64,000 nt of DNA, taken from the NCBI GenBank assembly GCA_038501625.1, contig JAZAYU010000002.1:17598053-17662052 (forward strand), written 5' to 3'. Source of the DNA: Corbicula japonica (Eukaryota > Mollusca > Bivalvia > Venerida > Cyrenidae). The notes beneath the pieces are model-generated. The model made no database searches and had not been told where the DNA came from. It saw nothing but the letters and a program-made list of their open reading frames with translations. Both the position numbers and the translations under genes were made by a program. Shown here in pieces: positions 37,302-48,040 of this stretch (within the stretch, counting starts at the first letter, position 1; every line of letters starts with the position of its first letter).

Positions 37302-37806
37302 CCCTCCCATATAGAGGTGCACAGGTTGATATGTCCATCCGTATGTACGTCCCCCAAATCTTGTGGCATCATCTCCTTAAAAACTAACGGGGTGGGGGGG
37401 GGGGGGGATTTCTTTCAAACTTGCACTGATGATCAAGCAGGATGATCATAAAGAAAAGATTATTTCCTGCACCCATTTTTGCCAGAGTTAAGGCCCTTTG
37501 TTACAAATGTTGTTATAGCAGAGGGGGCATCAGTGTCTGAGGACACAACCTAGTTGTCTGTCTGTCTATCTGGCACTTTTTGCACTCGTCTGTCCATCCG
37601 TCCATACGTCCCCAAATCTTGTGGCATCAACTCCTCCTTAACTATAAGGCGGATTTCTTTCAAACTTCCACAGATGATCAAGCAGGATGTGTAGATGATT
37701 GTAAAGAAAGGATTTTTTCCTGCGCCCATTTTTGCCAGAGTTATGGCCCTTTGTTACAAATGTTGTTGTAACAGAGGGAGCATCAGTGTCCGAGGACACA
37801 ATCTAG
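37302..37806 (+). mobile_element. two tandem family C copies upstream of the microexon
   Basis: 37302-37555 and 37573-37806 both run through CAAATCTTGTGGCATCA to CATCAGTGTC and GAGGACACA. The first carries a 14-16 base poly-G tract near 37390. The second ends 58 bases before the acceptor of the exon at 37864. Confidence 0.78.
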
Positions 37807-37863
37807 TTAAAGTCTGTCTGTCTGAAATTATTATAATATTTATATTCTATTTGTATATTTCAG

Positions 37864-37905
37864 GTGATTCCAGTTCGGAGATGGACTTTGACATCAATAA
37901 TATAG
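37864..37905 (+). CDS. ESPN: espin-like microexon f (acidic, ABM entry)
   Basis: A 42-nt microexon between acceptor ATATTTCAG and donor GTAAGT at 37906. Phase 1 to phase 1, so it can be skipped in frame. It encodes G-D-S-S-S-E-M-D-F-D-I-N-N-I. Its D-I-x-x-I ending leads into the first WKR motif, as the equivalent acidic segment does in vertebrate espins. It sits 13.3 kb after exon e and 58 bases after a family C repeat. Confidence 0.75.
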   Translation: MIPVRRWTLTSII

Positions 37906-38224
37906 GTAAGTCATTTCTTGATCTCTTAAACCATTACTCCATGAAAACACATTTTTTCACATGGGACAACAATGTAGATCCAGATCAGCCAGAAAGTCTC
38001 CGATTCTGATTCATAAGGCTATCTATGACCTAGATGAAACTAGTGCATGGATGTGCTGGCAGACCTAGATCTACTCTTGTCACACACGCGTAAAAATGCA
38101 TTGTTGCCAAAAGTTTTGACAATTAGTGACAGTTAAAAGTGCCAAGTCTGTGTCAGTCTTATAAAAACTTGTAAACAAAAGGTGACAGAACTTTAGTTCA
38201 GAATAAACTTATTTATTTTACATT

Positions 38225-38407
38225 AATTGTGAAACAAGTTCTTCCATGAATTACACTTAATGACCGCTTCCTGGGTTGCAAACCATTACTCACAGGCGTT
38301 GAATGGGGATTGGGGAAACTGCAGAAGTATCTAATTACCTGTAGGGATTCAAACATACATTCCCCAGATCTGGATTCTGACATTCTTCCCCTAGACCACT
38401 GTTCCAA
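38225..38407 (-). mobile_element. possible tRNA-derived SINE (degenerate)
   Basis: On the minus strand AACAGTGGTCTAGGGG (A-box like, 38389-38404) is followed about 45 bases on by GTTTGAATCCC (B-box like, 38344-38354). A tail and target duplication were not found, so this is tentative. Confidence 0.4.
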
Positions 38408-38884
38408 AACTTAGAAACTGTGTTTGTGTGCATGTTATGCATATTTTTTTTACTGTTTGTATTTTCTATTTGTGGATAACGATCTCAGTTTAACTTTATC
38501 AAAAGTGAGCCAATATTCCTTGAATTACTAGTATAAACAGGTTATCTGTGCAGTCAAAATCTATTGATACCTGTGAATCAATTTACAAAGAATGTTTAGA
38601 ACTCTCAGCTGCTGAAATGATTGTATTTTCTTTCAGTCTATAAATATCTGGATAAATATTTTGGCTGTTTACCAGACATTCTAGGAGTAATTGCCTTCTG
38701 ATGTAATACACAAAACATGCCTTCTGTTTTGTAGTCAATGAAAAACGTTCTCCATAGTTTCTGGAAGTCAAAAATCACATTATGACATTTTCATAATGTA
38801 ACAAAACACATGAGTTGCTAATCATTCCAATGTCATGACAGACCTGTACAAATAGATTTTATATCCATTAACATCATGATATGC

Positions 38885-39091
38885 CTTTGACCCCATGAGC
38901 CACCTGGATAGATCCAGGTTAGCTGGCACATCCATGCCATATCAGTAGGATCTACATTTTTATTAGGCTATTTCTAAGAAGTGAAAAGTGTAGATCCTCA
39001 TTATACAGGACAGATGTGTTGGATGATCTGGATCTACACTGGTCGCCTATGTGAGAAAAGGTGTAGTATCTATGGAGTAAAGGGTTATTAT
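38885..39091. mobile_element. family A MITE (eroded)
   Basis: TAGATCCAGGTTAGCTGGCA, GATCTGGATCTACACTGGTC and the right end TATGGAGTAAAGGGTTA. Confidence 0.65.
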
Positions 39092-40423
39092 GTTCTATTA
39101 GGTCAGAGACCACTAAATAGTTTCCCATAGACTTACATTATAAGATTTGGTCCTCCTGTGATTTTATTTACACGACTTGTTCCAAAACTACCCCAGATTT
39201 GCATAGTGGCACTCTTGGGAAATGCAAAAATGACCAAGAATTGGTGCCTTCACCAACTCATTCTCTCAGCATTTTAAACCGAAAGTAACCACCCCCCAGA
39301 ATGTAAACAAATCTCTAACCCAAAATAAGGAAAGTACCAACTTCTTTAAAGTGACACAAATCACCTTTCAAACAGTGTTTTAAATAATCAATTTTATTTT
39401 TAAGTATATAATTAAAGTCATTTTACATTTTTGAAAACAAAAAATTATTTCTATTCTCTATAGTTTTGGCCAATGAATCTTTGAAAATAAATTAAGCCCG
39501 AATCGTCCCTAGACAAAATTGTCCAATCCCCGACAGGCTTTTCTATTTACTGTCCTCTGACCTTATTACTCTGTTAGTCACAGTTACAGTGAGTTAACTT
39601 TAACTGCAATATGTCAAATATAATTCATCATTCCACATTTATTTTATCCAAATACCATGTGACTAGGGCTAATTTGCATTTAATGAACCATCTGATGATC
39701 TGTTAGGGATTCCTGTTTATATAAGATTTCCCATGAATTTCTCATTTTTAAGGTATGGTAGCTCTAGAAATTCTGGTTAACCATTGTTTTGGGATGTACA
39801 TGTATTACAGTTATACATTGTATTTAAAGATTGAGTCAGTATTTGATGGTGTTTATTTGGGTATGGAAAACATTTGGGTTGTTAAAAGTGTGAGAAGCCT
39901 GAAAGGTGAAGGTTGAATGACAGAATCCAAATGTTTTTCATACCCAGATGAACAAAATCAAATATTAATTCAATTCTGAACACAAAAATATCATTTTTAT
40001 TGATATTATGAGAAGAATTTGTAATATTATTACTTTTTGGTATGGCTTTTGGAACAGCCACATTGACGACAAAGTGAATGATGGATAATGCTTTTTTGCA
40101 ACAACTCATGCAAAACATACATGCTTGTTGACATCACATGTCAAAACATTGTCCACAGTCTAATAAATGGCGGGCTTTTACTGTCTATAGTCACTGAGAT
40201 ATCCTGATCTGAAGGCATGAATATGCCGGTTGATATGAATTCACACTTTTTGCCCAGGGGATTAAACACCCATATCCCATGGAGTAAAGGGTTCAAATGC
40301 CAAATGAGATGAAAACAGAACAGTTATGAGATCAATCATAGAAACCTTTGTTTAAATTATGTGCATAATAGACTGTATCAAAAAGCAGAAATTTGATTAT
40401 AAACATAATAAATGTTGTTTCAG
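39092..40423. other. intron sequence upstream of ABM exon 1
   Basis: No exon recognised. Near 39855-39975 there is an imperfect inverted repeat (GTATGGAAAACATTTGGGTT with ATCCAAATGTTTTTCATACC). A family A remnant lies at 40195-40292. Confidence 0.55.
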
Positions 40424-40501
40424 ATTTAAATGAGGCAATTGGATATACTTCCATCAGAAAAGCTGATGCAAACATTTAAATGATGCACCTTATACTGTCA
40501 G
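40424..40501 (+). pseudogene. duplicated ABM exon start with in-frame stop (possible poison exon)
   Basis: The sequence ATGTTGTTTCAG then ATTTAAATGA resembles the acceptor and start of the real exon at 40562. In the same phase it reads D-L-N-E-A-I-G-Y-T-S-I-R-K-A-D-A-N-I-stop, aligning to D-L-N-D-V-P-G-Y-T-P-V. A strong donor (CAG then GTAAGG) follows at 40502, giving a 78-nt cassette. Seen: both splice sites and the stop. Inferred: tandem exon duplication, with the copy either dead or used to truncate the message before the actin-bundling module. Confidence 0.5.
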
Positions 40502-40561
40502 GTAAGGAACAGAATGGAATCTTGATTATGATAAATTTTATCAAAAAAATTGTTGTTTCAG

Positions 40562-40665
40562 ATTTAAATGATGTTCCTGGTTACACCCCTGTCACAAAAT
40601 CTACACCAATATGGAAACGTGACATGATTGAGAAGAAGAATCAGGAAAAAATTGAAGAATATATC
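40562..40665 (+). CDS. ESPN: espin actin-bundling exon 1 (first P-x-W-K-R motif)
   Basis: Acceptor TTGTTTCAG, donor GTAAGA at 40666. It enters in phase 1 and ends on a codon boundary. It encodes D-L-N-D-V-P-G-Y-T-P-V-T-K-S-T then PIWKRDMIEKKNQEKIEEYI. The P-I-W-K-R-D-M-I-E-K-K piece corresponds to the first WKR motif of the espin actin-bundling module. A look-alike exon with a stop codon lies 138 bases upstream at 40424. Confidence 0.88.
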
Positions 40666-40820
40666 GTAAGATTTTCTTACTTGTCATAGCAGTATGCCTC
40701 TAATGTTTCTTATTTTCTTATAAAAATGAGTGAACAATACCAAACACAATTAAAATGTTTTAAATGTATGGTACTAATGTTTGGTTTTGGCTTTTGCCTT
40801 CATCAGGTTACTAAAAATAA

Positions 40821-41031
40821 TACTGTGGTATCATTATATTTAAGTATGGTTTAATTTTCGTGTATTTGCACTAGGTTTAAATGCGCTAAATCAAACCCTA
40901 GTGAAATCAAACCATTGAATATCTAGTCTTATTAGAATAATACATGTGCACAAATTTAAGCCCTTGTAAAAATTTCATTTATGTCATTTGCATGAAATTT
41001 GATCCCGGCGAAATTAAATGATACAACAGTA
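40821..41031. mobile_element. ~211 bp TIR MITE (TACTGTGGTATCATT)
   Basis: Left TACTGTGGTATCATTATATT; the right end, reversed, reads TACTGTTGTATCATTTAATT. Subterminal AAATTTGATCCC / AAATCAAACC words. Just after ABM exon 1. Confidence 0.75.
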
Positions 41032-41614
41032 GCGTTATTGTAATGTTTCTTGGAATTTCAAATGCCTATCAGTTTGGGGTTACACCCCACCTGATATATG
41101 CTTACATATCTAACCACTATGTGATTTATTCTGCATTCTATCACAGGTAAAAACCAGCATATTCTTATTGTTTATTAGATAACAGGTTACAACAGAAGTG
41201 GAAATATATACTGCTAAACAGGTTTTCAAGAATTTAATAATCCCTGTCTGACATTGGAGCCAAAATATTCATTGTACATCAGTAAAATGCCTATAAAATT
41301 TATGACCGAAAGCAAGCAAATTACCATGAAATTTTGGACAAATCAGTACCTTTTAGGATAATTTTTGAGGGAATTTTACTGCATTAGTAATGCGATAACA
41401 ATGTTCGCTTTAAATATATTAACTCGTATATTAATTGTGTAAGAATACTTAATCAACTTACTTTGATTATGGGTCTACTACAGTTTATATTATAAATTTT
41501 AATATTTGGAAACACAATTTTTTCGTAAAGATATGTGATTAATCATTAGGCACTTTAATAAACAAACACTTTTCTTATATTCTCTGTGCCAATTGCAATG
41601 TGATCTGGATCTAC

Positions 41615-41942
41615 ACTGTTCCATTTTAGATTCATTATATTTTTTCTGACCAAGTGAACAGTGTAGATCCTGATCAGACTGCATGGATGTGCAGGGTGAT
41701 CTAGATCTACACTAAGTCTTGTCAGAAATGTGTTATTTTTTTCATGGAAAAAAAGGGTAACCTATGTTGTCTGATCTAGATCTACACTATTTGCTAATTT
41801 GTCAGAAATAACCCAATGAATCAAAAAGTGAACAGTGTAGATTTTGATGATATTGCATCATCATCACCAGGATATGCTAGCTGATCTGGATCTACACTGT
41901 TTGCACCTGGGATAAACCATATTCCATGGAATAAAGGGTTAA
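41615..41942. mobile_element. two family A copies before ABM exon 2
   Basis: Copies at about 41615-41759 and 41760-41942; the second ends CCATGGAATAAAGGGTTAA, touching the 27-base repeats. Confidence 0.7.
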
Positions 41943-42023
41943 TAAAACTGACCTTGACCCACATTTTAATAAAGCTGACCTTGACCCACATTTTAATAAA
42001 GCTGACCTTGACCCTCATTTTAG
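41942..42023 (+). repeat. 27-bp tandem repeat forming the acceptor region of ABM exon 2
   Basis: CTGACCTTGACCCACATTTT-type units start at 41948, 41975 and 42002, exactly 27 apart; the last merges into CATTTTAG at the acceptor. Each unit carries CTGAC, a good match to a branch-point sequence, and CATTTTA(G/A) at its end. Confidence 0.85.
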
Positions 42024-42146
42024 GCAAAGAAAAAGAAGGAGAAAGAAGATGCAGAGAAGTGGAAAAATGTTCCAGAATGGAAGAGAAAGCTGATGATGGA
42101 GAAAGAGAAGGAGAAATCAAAGAAAACAGAAGAAGAAATTAAAAAG
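42024..42146 (+). CDS. ESPN: espin actin-bundling exon 2 (second W-K-R motif)
   Basis: A 123-nt exon, phase 0 at both ends; acceptor CATTTTAG, donor GTTAGT at 42147. It encodes AKKKKEKEDAEKWK, then N-V-P-E-W-K-R-K-L-M-M-E-K, then K/E-rich helix to E-E-E-I-K-K. The V-P-E-W-K-R-K-L-M-M motif is the second of three. The acceptor lies inside a 27-base tandem repeat rather than a normal polypyrimidine tract. Confidence 0.9.
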
Positions 42147-42203
42147 GTTAGTACACACAAGAGTGAAATACATCAATAGTCAGTCTCTGAAGTGTGTCAA
42201 GTC

Positions 42204-42272
42204 TCCATTTCAGCCAATCAGTTGCTTGGAATTTGAGACTGGTCTCCATTATCTTTTTCATGATCTTGAGAA
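42204..42272. mobile_element. family B half element
   Basis: Only the right arm remains (ATTTCAGCCAATCAGTTGCT, TTTGAGACTGGTCTCCATTA, ATGATCTTGA). It lies 58 bases after the second ABM exon. Confidence 0.75.
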
Positions 42273-42314
42273 TGTTTAATTCTTTCCAAAATTATCAATA
42301 TCTGAAAATGTCAA

Positions 42315-42514
42315 AACAAGGCTTTTTTTCACTGCCTGGGGAAAGGGCACATGCCCTATAATTTTAGGGAAAATAGCATGATTTCTTGTCTAAAGGGGAA
42401 TGAAAAAACCTGATGTAAAGTTACTTTTTGGGAAAAACTGCATGTTTTTAATGAAATTTTCTGAGGGGAAGGTGCCCATTAACGGCCCCTGCTATAGAAG
42501 GAAAAAAAGCCCTG
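42315..42514 (+). mobile_element. family D repeat, copy 3
   Basis: AAGGCTTTTTTTCACTGCC to AAAAAAAGCCCTG, sharing TGATGTAAAGTTACTTTTTG and GGGGAAGGTGCCC with the copy at 7602. Confidence 0.75.
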
Positions 42515-42579
42515 CAAAAATAACAACAAGGACACAATCATATTCCTATAATCATGCTCATATTAGGCACAGGTTTTCT

Positions 42580-42944
42580 TAATCCTTTCCTCCGTATATA
42601 CACCTATGGCCCAGGATCATAAAACTTATTTTTGAGATCAGTCTCAAATCTCAAGGATCTGATTGGCTGAAATGGCGACTTGTCGCCATTTCAGCCAATC
42701 AGATGCTTGAGATTTGAGACTGATCTCCAGATTTAGTTTTATGATCTTGGGCATATATTGCACGAGCATACAGTGTAGTTTCAGATCAGGCGGCACATTC
42801 ATGCTGTCTGATCAGGAACTACAATGTCAGCTTTTAAATTCATTTAGATTTATTTAACCAAGATGCAACCAGTGCAGTTCTAGATCAGGCTGCATGGATG
42901 TGCTTGCTGGTCTGGAATTGTACCGTTCGTGGAGTAAAGGTTTA
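42580..42944. mobile_element. family A MITE split by a family B hairpin
   Basis: AATCCTTTCCTCCGTATATA on the left, resuming after 42752 with GCATACAGTGTAGTTTCAGA and ending TGGAGTAAAGGTTTAA. Confidence 0.72.
42609..42752. mobile_element. family B hairpin MITE (GATCAT subfamily), nested
   Basis: From CCCAGGATCATAAAACTTAT to TAGTTTTATGATCTTGGGC, with GGCGACTTGTCGCC at the centre. It splits a family A MITE (42580-42944). Confidence 0.88.
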
Positions 42945-43463
42945 AGTAAGATATGTATGCATTTTGACAGTCTTGGTGTTGCAAGTACATGACATTGATT
43001 TCAGAACTGACTGCAATATGGGATGCTAATATCATCAGATTCTTAACACTAATTATGGCCAGTGGTGTATATTAGAACATCATATTGTTAATGTACTGAG
43101 GGTACCTATATGAGAAACTGTATAGAATGCATGGATACCATATTGATCAAATCAAGATGTCTTGAGATTGTGCATGATAGAGTTAGGTATGCATTTTGAA
43201 GGCTTATTGCAAAGCTACTCTATCTTATGTAGAGATATGAAAGGGATAGAATAGGTTTGTACTGAGCTTTTGATCAAGGATTTGTGGTTTTACATAACAC
43301 AATGATTTTCATGTTACTATAATGAGATGAAAGTTTGCTGTGTGAGCCAGCATATTCTTTCCTTAGTTTATTTTGTTTATGAAGTGTGTTTGTTTGTTTT
43401 GACTCTAGCTAGTCCATTGATTGTTTAAAGCTGTGTTTCAGAGAAATATGTTAACACATGGTA

Positions 43464-43925
43464 TATGGCTTATATCCTATGCTCAGACAGACTAGATCCA
43501 GATCATATGGCTTATATCCTATGCTCAAACAGACAAGATCCAGATCATATGGCTTATATCCTATGCTCAAACAGACTAGATCCAGATCATATGGCTTATA
43601 TCCTATGCTCAAACAGACTAGATCCAGATCATATGGCTTATATCCTATGCTCAAACAGACAAGATCCAGATCATATGGCTTATATCCTATGCTCAAACAG
43701 ACTAGATCCAGATCATATGGCTTATATCCTATGCTCAAACAGACTAGATCCAGATCATATGGCTTATATCCTATGCTCAAACAGACTAGATCCAGATCAT
43801 ATGGCTTATATCCTATGCTCAAACAGACTAGATCCAGATCATATGGCTTATATCCTATGCTCAAACAGACTAGATCCAGATCATATGGCTTATATCCTAT
43901 TCTCAAACAGACTGGATCCAGATCA
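43464..43925 (+). repeat. 42-bp tandem repeat, 11 copies
   Basis: Eleven units of exactly 42 bases, containing ATGGCTTATATCCTATGCTC, AAACAGACTAGATCCAGATC. Only a few substitutions among units. The TAGATCCAGATC core and the family A right-hand context after 43926 show it grew inside a family A MITE. Because 42 is divisible by three it creates open frames of 158-180 codons in three frames on both strands. Confidence 0.95.
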
Positions 43926-44590
43926 TATGGGTAATATCCCATCAAGATCATCATGTACTTCCATGCCATCTGATCAAGATCTACACTGTTCACTTTAGAT
44001 TCATTAGGTTAATTCTCACCAAGAAGTGAAGTGCTGATTTTGGTCAACAATGGTTGCTGAAGGGATAAAAGTCGTAAAGCGAATGAAGACTTTATGAACC
44101 AAACTAGGGGACATAAGTATGCCTTATTTTGAGCCAGTAAGGCAAACAGTTCACTTCCCTTGTTAAGTTAGGAAAATAAGTATGAAACATCCCAGAATCA
44201 AATATGGGCTAGTCTTTTAAGCCTGTACTCCAGGAAAGATGGCTTATATGCCATGTGTGACAAGTATCATCTAGATCAGTGGGCACAATCAGACTGCAAA
44301 TTGATCCAGATCTACACTAGTCACTAATGGGATTTACCATGGAGTAATTTAAGACATGAAAAATTTAAATTAGCAGCATGTTTAGGGTTTCAAGTTTAAC
44401 CATTTATTGCATGGATATGCCTTATATGACATGAGTTAGCATTGCAGATCCTGATCAGCAAGCACATCTGGGTCTTGGTCAGAAATACCATAATGAATCA
44501 AATGGCACAGATGTGCCATCTGATCTGGATCTACTCTGGTCACCCTTTGGATAAAAGCCATATATTCTATGGAGTAAATAGATAATGTTG
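43926..44590. mobile_element. eroded family A copies
   Basis: Remnants at 43926-44060, 44217-44352 and 44396-44590 with GATCAAGATCTACACTGTTC, ATCCAGATCTACACTAG and similar. Confidence 0.6.
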
Positions 44591-44642
44591 AACATTCCTG
44601 GCACTACAAATCAGAAAGCCTAAAAAGACAAAAGTTTGATCT

Positions 44643-44885
44643 CTTAACCCATTCCTCCATATATATGTCTTTTTACGCATGAGCGACCAGTGTAGATCCA
44701 GATCAGCTGACACGTCCGTGCCATCTGATCAGGATCTGCACTGTTTGCATTTTTGTCAAAAATAAACTAACAAATTAAAAAGCGAACAATGCAGATCCTG
44801 ATCAGAAGGATCAGATGTTCTGTCTGATCTGAATCTACACTGTTGGCCCATGCAATAAAGGTGTGTCTATGGAGGAAAGGGTTAA
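44643..44885. mobile_element. family A MITE, well preserved
   Basis: TTAACCCATTCCTCCATATA to TATGGAGGAAAGGGTTAA, both with TTAA outermost. Confidence 0.85.
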
Positions 44886-44950
44886 CAAGAACCATAACAA
44901 TACAGAGATCCATCAATCAGTTATGATTTATTGGTAGTATTACATGATCA

Positions 44951-45372
44951 GTTAACCCTTTCCCCCATAGATACACCTTTATTGCAAGGGTGAACAGTTT
45001 AGATCCAGATCAGCCTGCACAATCAGGCAGTCTGATCAGGATCTAAACTGTTTGCTTTTTTATTCTTTATGTTATTTCTGGCCAAAATGAGACCAGTACA
45101 GATCCTGATCAGACAGCATGGATGTGCTGGCTGATCTGGATCCACACTGGTCGCGTATGCGTAAAAAGGCGTATATATGGAGGAAAGGGTTTATTAAGTT
45201 CTTTCTGTGTTTATAACTAAAGTGGTTGAAACTTAACCCTTTCCTCCATATATACACATTTTACTGCATGTGTGAAGAGTGTAGATCCAGATCAGACATC
45301 ATCCATGCCATCTGATCAGGATCTGCACTGTTTACCCATGCCATGAAGGCATCTATATGGAGGAAAGGGCTA
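44951..45372. mobile_element. two family A MITEs, one full and one short
   Basis: 44951-45193 runs GTTAACCCTTTCCCCCATAG to TATGGAGGAAAGGGTTTA. 45233-45372 has both ends (TTAACCCTTTCCTCC, GGAGGAAAGGGCTA) but only about 140 bases, a clean internal deletion of half the element. Confidence 0.83.
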
Positions 45373-45515
45373 TATACTTAAATCTTTCATTGATATAATA
45401 TAATATTTGCATCCATTTGAGTGGCATGAAACAAGCACCTAATGTATTTTGAATTGTCTTGCATTTTGATTTATAGCATGATTACTAACAATGTTGACAT
45501 GTTTTTTTCCCATAG

Positions 45516-45548
45516 GCTGCAGAAGAAGAAGTAAACAGAAAGAAAAGG
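45516..45548 (+). CDS. ESPN: espin-like microexon (AAEEEVNRKKR)
   Basis: A 33-nt phase 0-0 microexon with a good polypyrimidine tract (TTTTTTTCCCATAG) and donor GTAACT at 45549. It encodes A-A-E-E-E-V-N-R-K-K-R, continuing the charged helix between the second and third WKR motifs. Skipping keeps frame and would shorten the spacing between actin-contact motifs by 11 residues. Confidence 0.78.
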
Positions 45549-45678
45549 GTAACTGCTTTTCCTATGATTTTACTTTCTGGGAATAAAGCAACCTTCTTGA
45601 TTCCGTTACTGCTTATTGTAAACAACCGTTAAATTTATAACCTCCTTTGAGGGTTGAGTTAATGTTTTCTGGTCATTG

Positions 45679-45884
45679 TTAACCCTTTCCTTCATATATA
45701 CGATTTTTATGCATGTGCAGTTTGAATCTAGATCAGCTGGCACATCAGTGCCATCTGATCAGGATCTGCACTGGTTGCATTTTGGTCAGAAATAACCTAA
45801 TGAATCAAAAAGCGAACAGTTTAGATCCTGATCAGATGGCATGGATGTGCGATAAAATGCATATATATAGAGTAAAGGGGAAAA
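45679..45884. mobile_element. family A MITE after the microexon at 45516
   Basis: TTAACCCTTTCCTTCATATA at the left, ATATATAGAGTAAAGGGG at the right. Confidence 0.78.
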
Positions 45885-46240
45885 CAAATGGCTATCTAAT
45901 AAAGTAATAATCTATTTATGCATGTGATGCATGTTTCTTATTTTAAAGAAAAGCTTAAGAAAAACTGAGATTTGTTTATGCAAATCCAAGAAAACCAGTG
46001 CTATGGAAGTAATAGGGTTTCCAGAAATTTTCTGGGTCTGCTCTCTAACATGGAAAGCTTTTGTCTATTCTTCACCGATATTTGTTGGAATATACATGGG
46101 CATAATATCTCTGCTAAGTTCTCCTACAAGCTAGATTGCAGCAGTTGCTCTGGAGTTGTGGCCTTTTAATTGCTATTACTGTAAAATTACTTTCCAAAGC
46201 CCTTTGTGGCATTACATTTTCTGAAAGTGGAGCGCTAGTA

Positions 46241-47160
46241 CCGTAATCACCCTAAGTATTGGGACACCCTAAATATTGGGACACCCTTATTTTTCACAAA
46301 AATAATTATTTTTCGCGTCCCTTAATTTTGGGACACTTTTAGGATTAGTATTTTTCCGTGTCCCTAAGTTTTGGGACACTTTCAGAAACGGTATTTTTGC
46401 GTTCATATATTTTTGAACATTAGATCAGCGCTTGGTAATTATGTAAGTTGGTCGTGTTTTTTCTTCAAAATATTTACGATGCTTTTGTGTGTTTTACCTT
46501 AGTTTGACGTGTATTTGCGACAATACTTCTTAAACATTGACAGATATTAAACATGAATAAGAAAAAAATAGAATATATGAAATACCGATGTACCTTCCTT
46601 TTTATTTAACTTACGCTCCTCTGTAGTTTTCATTTTAATTAATAATATTCCTGTATTCAAAGTAATTTATTTTTGTTTTGCAATCTGTTTATTGTTAATA
46701 ACACGCCTTTTTGTTTATGTAGGTGCAAATAATAGCCTGAGGCAAGTGTCAGTCCTAAGTATTGAAGTTAATTCTTATCAAAACAGTATTTCCTATGGCC
46801 AATAAATGTGTGAAAACGTCCCGATTAAGCCACCTGTTTGGAAAGTTGGAAAGTGTGTGTTATCAAAGAAAAATGCAAAGAGATAAACGGAATGTCAATT
46901 ACCAATTAATTAAATAATGCTCGACAAGTTTTGGCACAAAAATAAATCATTTTATTGATTTCGTATTATCATTTATAATGATCCAACCGTATACGTTCCG
47001 TAATTACGTCAATTGTCTTGAGACATTGCCGGTGCAAGCATACAAACCCATCCAAAATATTGGTACACTTTTTGAACAAATATTTTTTTGCGACCCAAAA
47101 TATTGGGACAAGAAAATTTTTAATTATTTTTAACTGTCCCAATACTTAGGGTGATTACGG
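46241..47160. mobile_element. 920-bp TIR element (CCGTAATCACCCTAAGTATT)
   Basis: Left CCGTAATCACCCTAAGTATT-GGGACA; the right end is the complement (TGTCCC-AATACTTAGGGTGATTACGG), a perfect 26-base TIR. More TTGGGACAC words sit inside both ends as subterminal repeats. No transposase frame, so non-autonomous. Intact TIRs suggest fairly recent activity. Confidence 0.92.
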
Positions 47161-48040
47161 AAATTTATATTCATTATTTTTATTCATAAATTCCAAAGGA
47201 TATTTTTTCAAGTGCAATTTTAGGTGACACATGTGTTCCAAGGAACACGTAGTTAAATAAATCAACAATCTGATTAAAATCATCTCTGGAAAACAGCTAC
47301 GCTATCAGGATCTGATGACGAGTAACTTAAACGTGCTTTTATCACTAACTGTTTGAACCTATCAGATTGTAGCCTACAAAATTTCAAAAGTTAAAGTAAA
47401 AATATAAACCAAGACATATTTTACTGGAGATATATGTGTTTATGTAGTATTGCATTCATTTCTAATGTAATGACATATTCAGATCATTTTGCCAGCGTTA
47501 TAAATCATGCTTTCTGTGTTGACAATTTCTAAAAATAGTAATCGGGGGAAAACCTCTTTTACTTAAGTACGGTGTCTGCGGACCATCATCAGATCTAACA
47601 TGTTGTTAGATCTGACTTAAGTGTGATTGATAAATAAAAATAAAGTTAAAAACTCAACATTATTATAACATTGAGGATTCAGCCATATTGCCTTCTTCAG
47701 GATGGTTTGACAAAAAAGGTAGTGACGTTGACATCAAAAGATGTTGACAACAAAGTTTGGCATACTTATGATATTATATAGGATCACATATAGACTCACA
47801 ATACTGGTGTAATGTAAAATTATGCAAGGTTAAAATATGACGAGTACAAACTATACGACATCGAAAGTACAAATAGAGACAAGGCAAGCTAAATATGACT
47901 ATATCATAATAATAATAATAATATCAGTCCAAATTTCGGAATTCATCCCATGTGGGGAAAAAGTACCCAACTCTGATATCAACTTAGTTTCCAAGGAGCA
48001 CCAAGTTCTAGTAAAAAACTTCAGTCATAATCTATTACAG
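47161..48040. other. intron before ABM exon 3
   Basis: No exon recognised. A short palindrome TCAGATCTAACATGTTGTTA-GATCTGA lies at 47590-47616 and an (ATA)n tract near 47907. Confidence 0.55.

Noticed and set aside
43451..43998. Overlapping open frames of 158-180 codons on both strands
   Set aside because: Pure product of an 11-copy 42-bp repeat; 42 is divisible by three, so frames stay open. No splice or start context.
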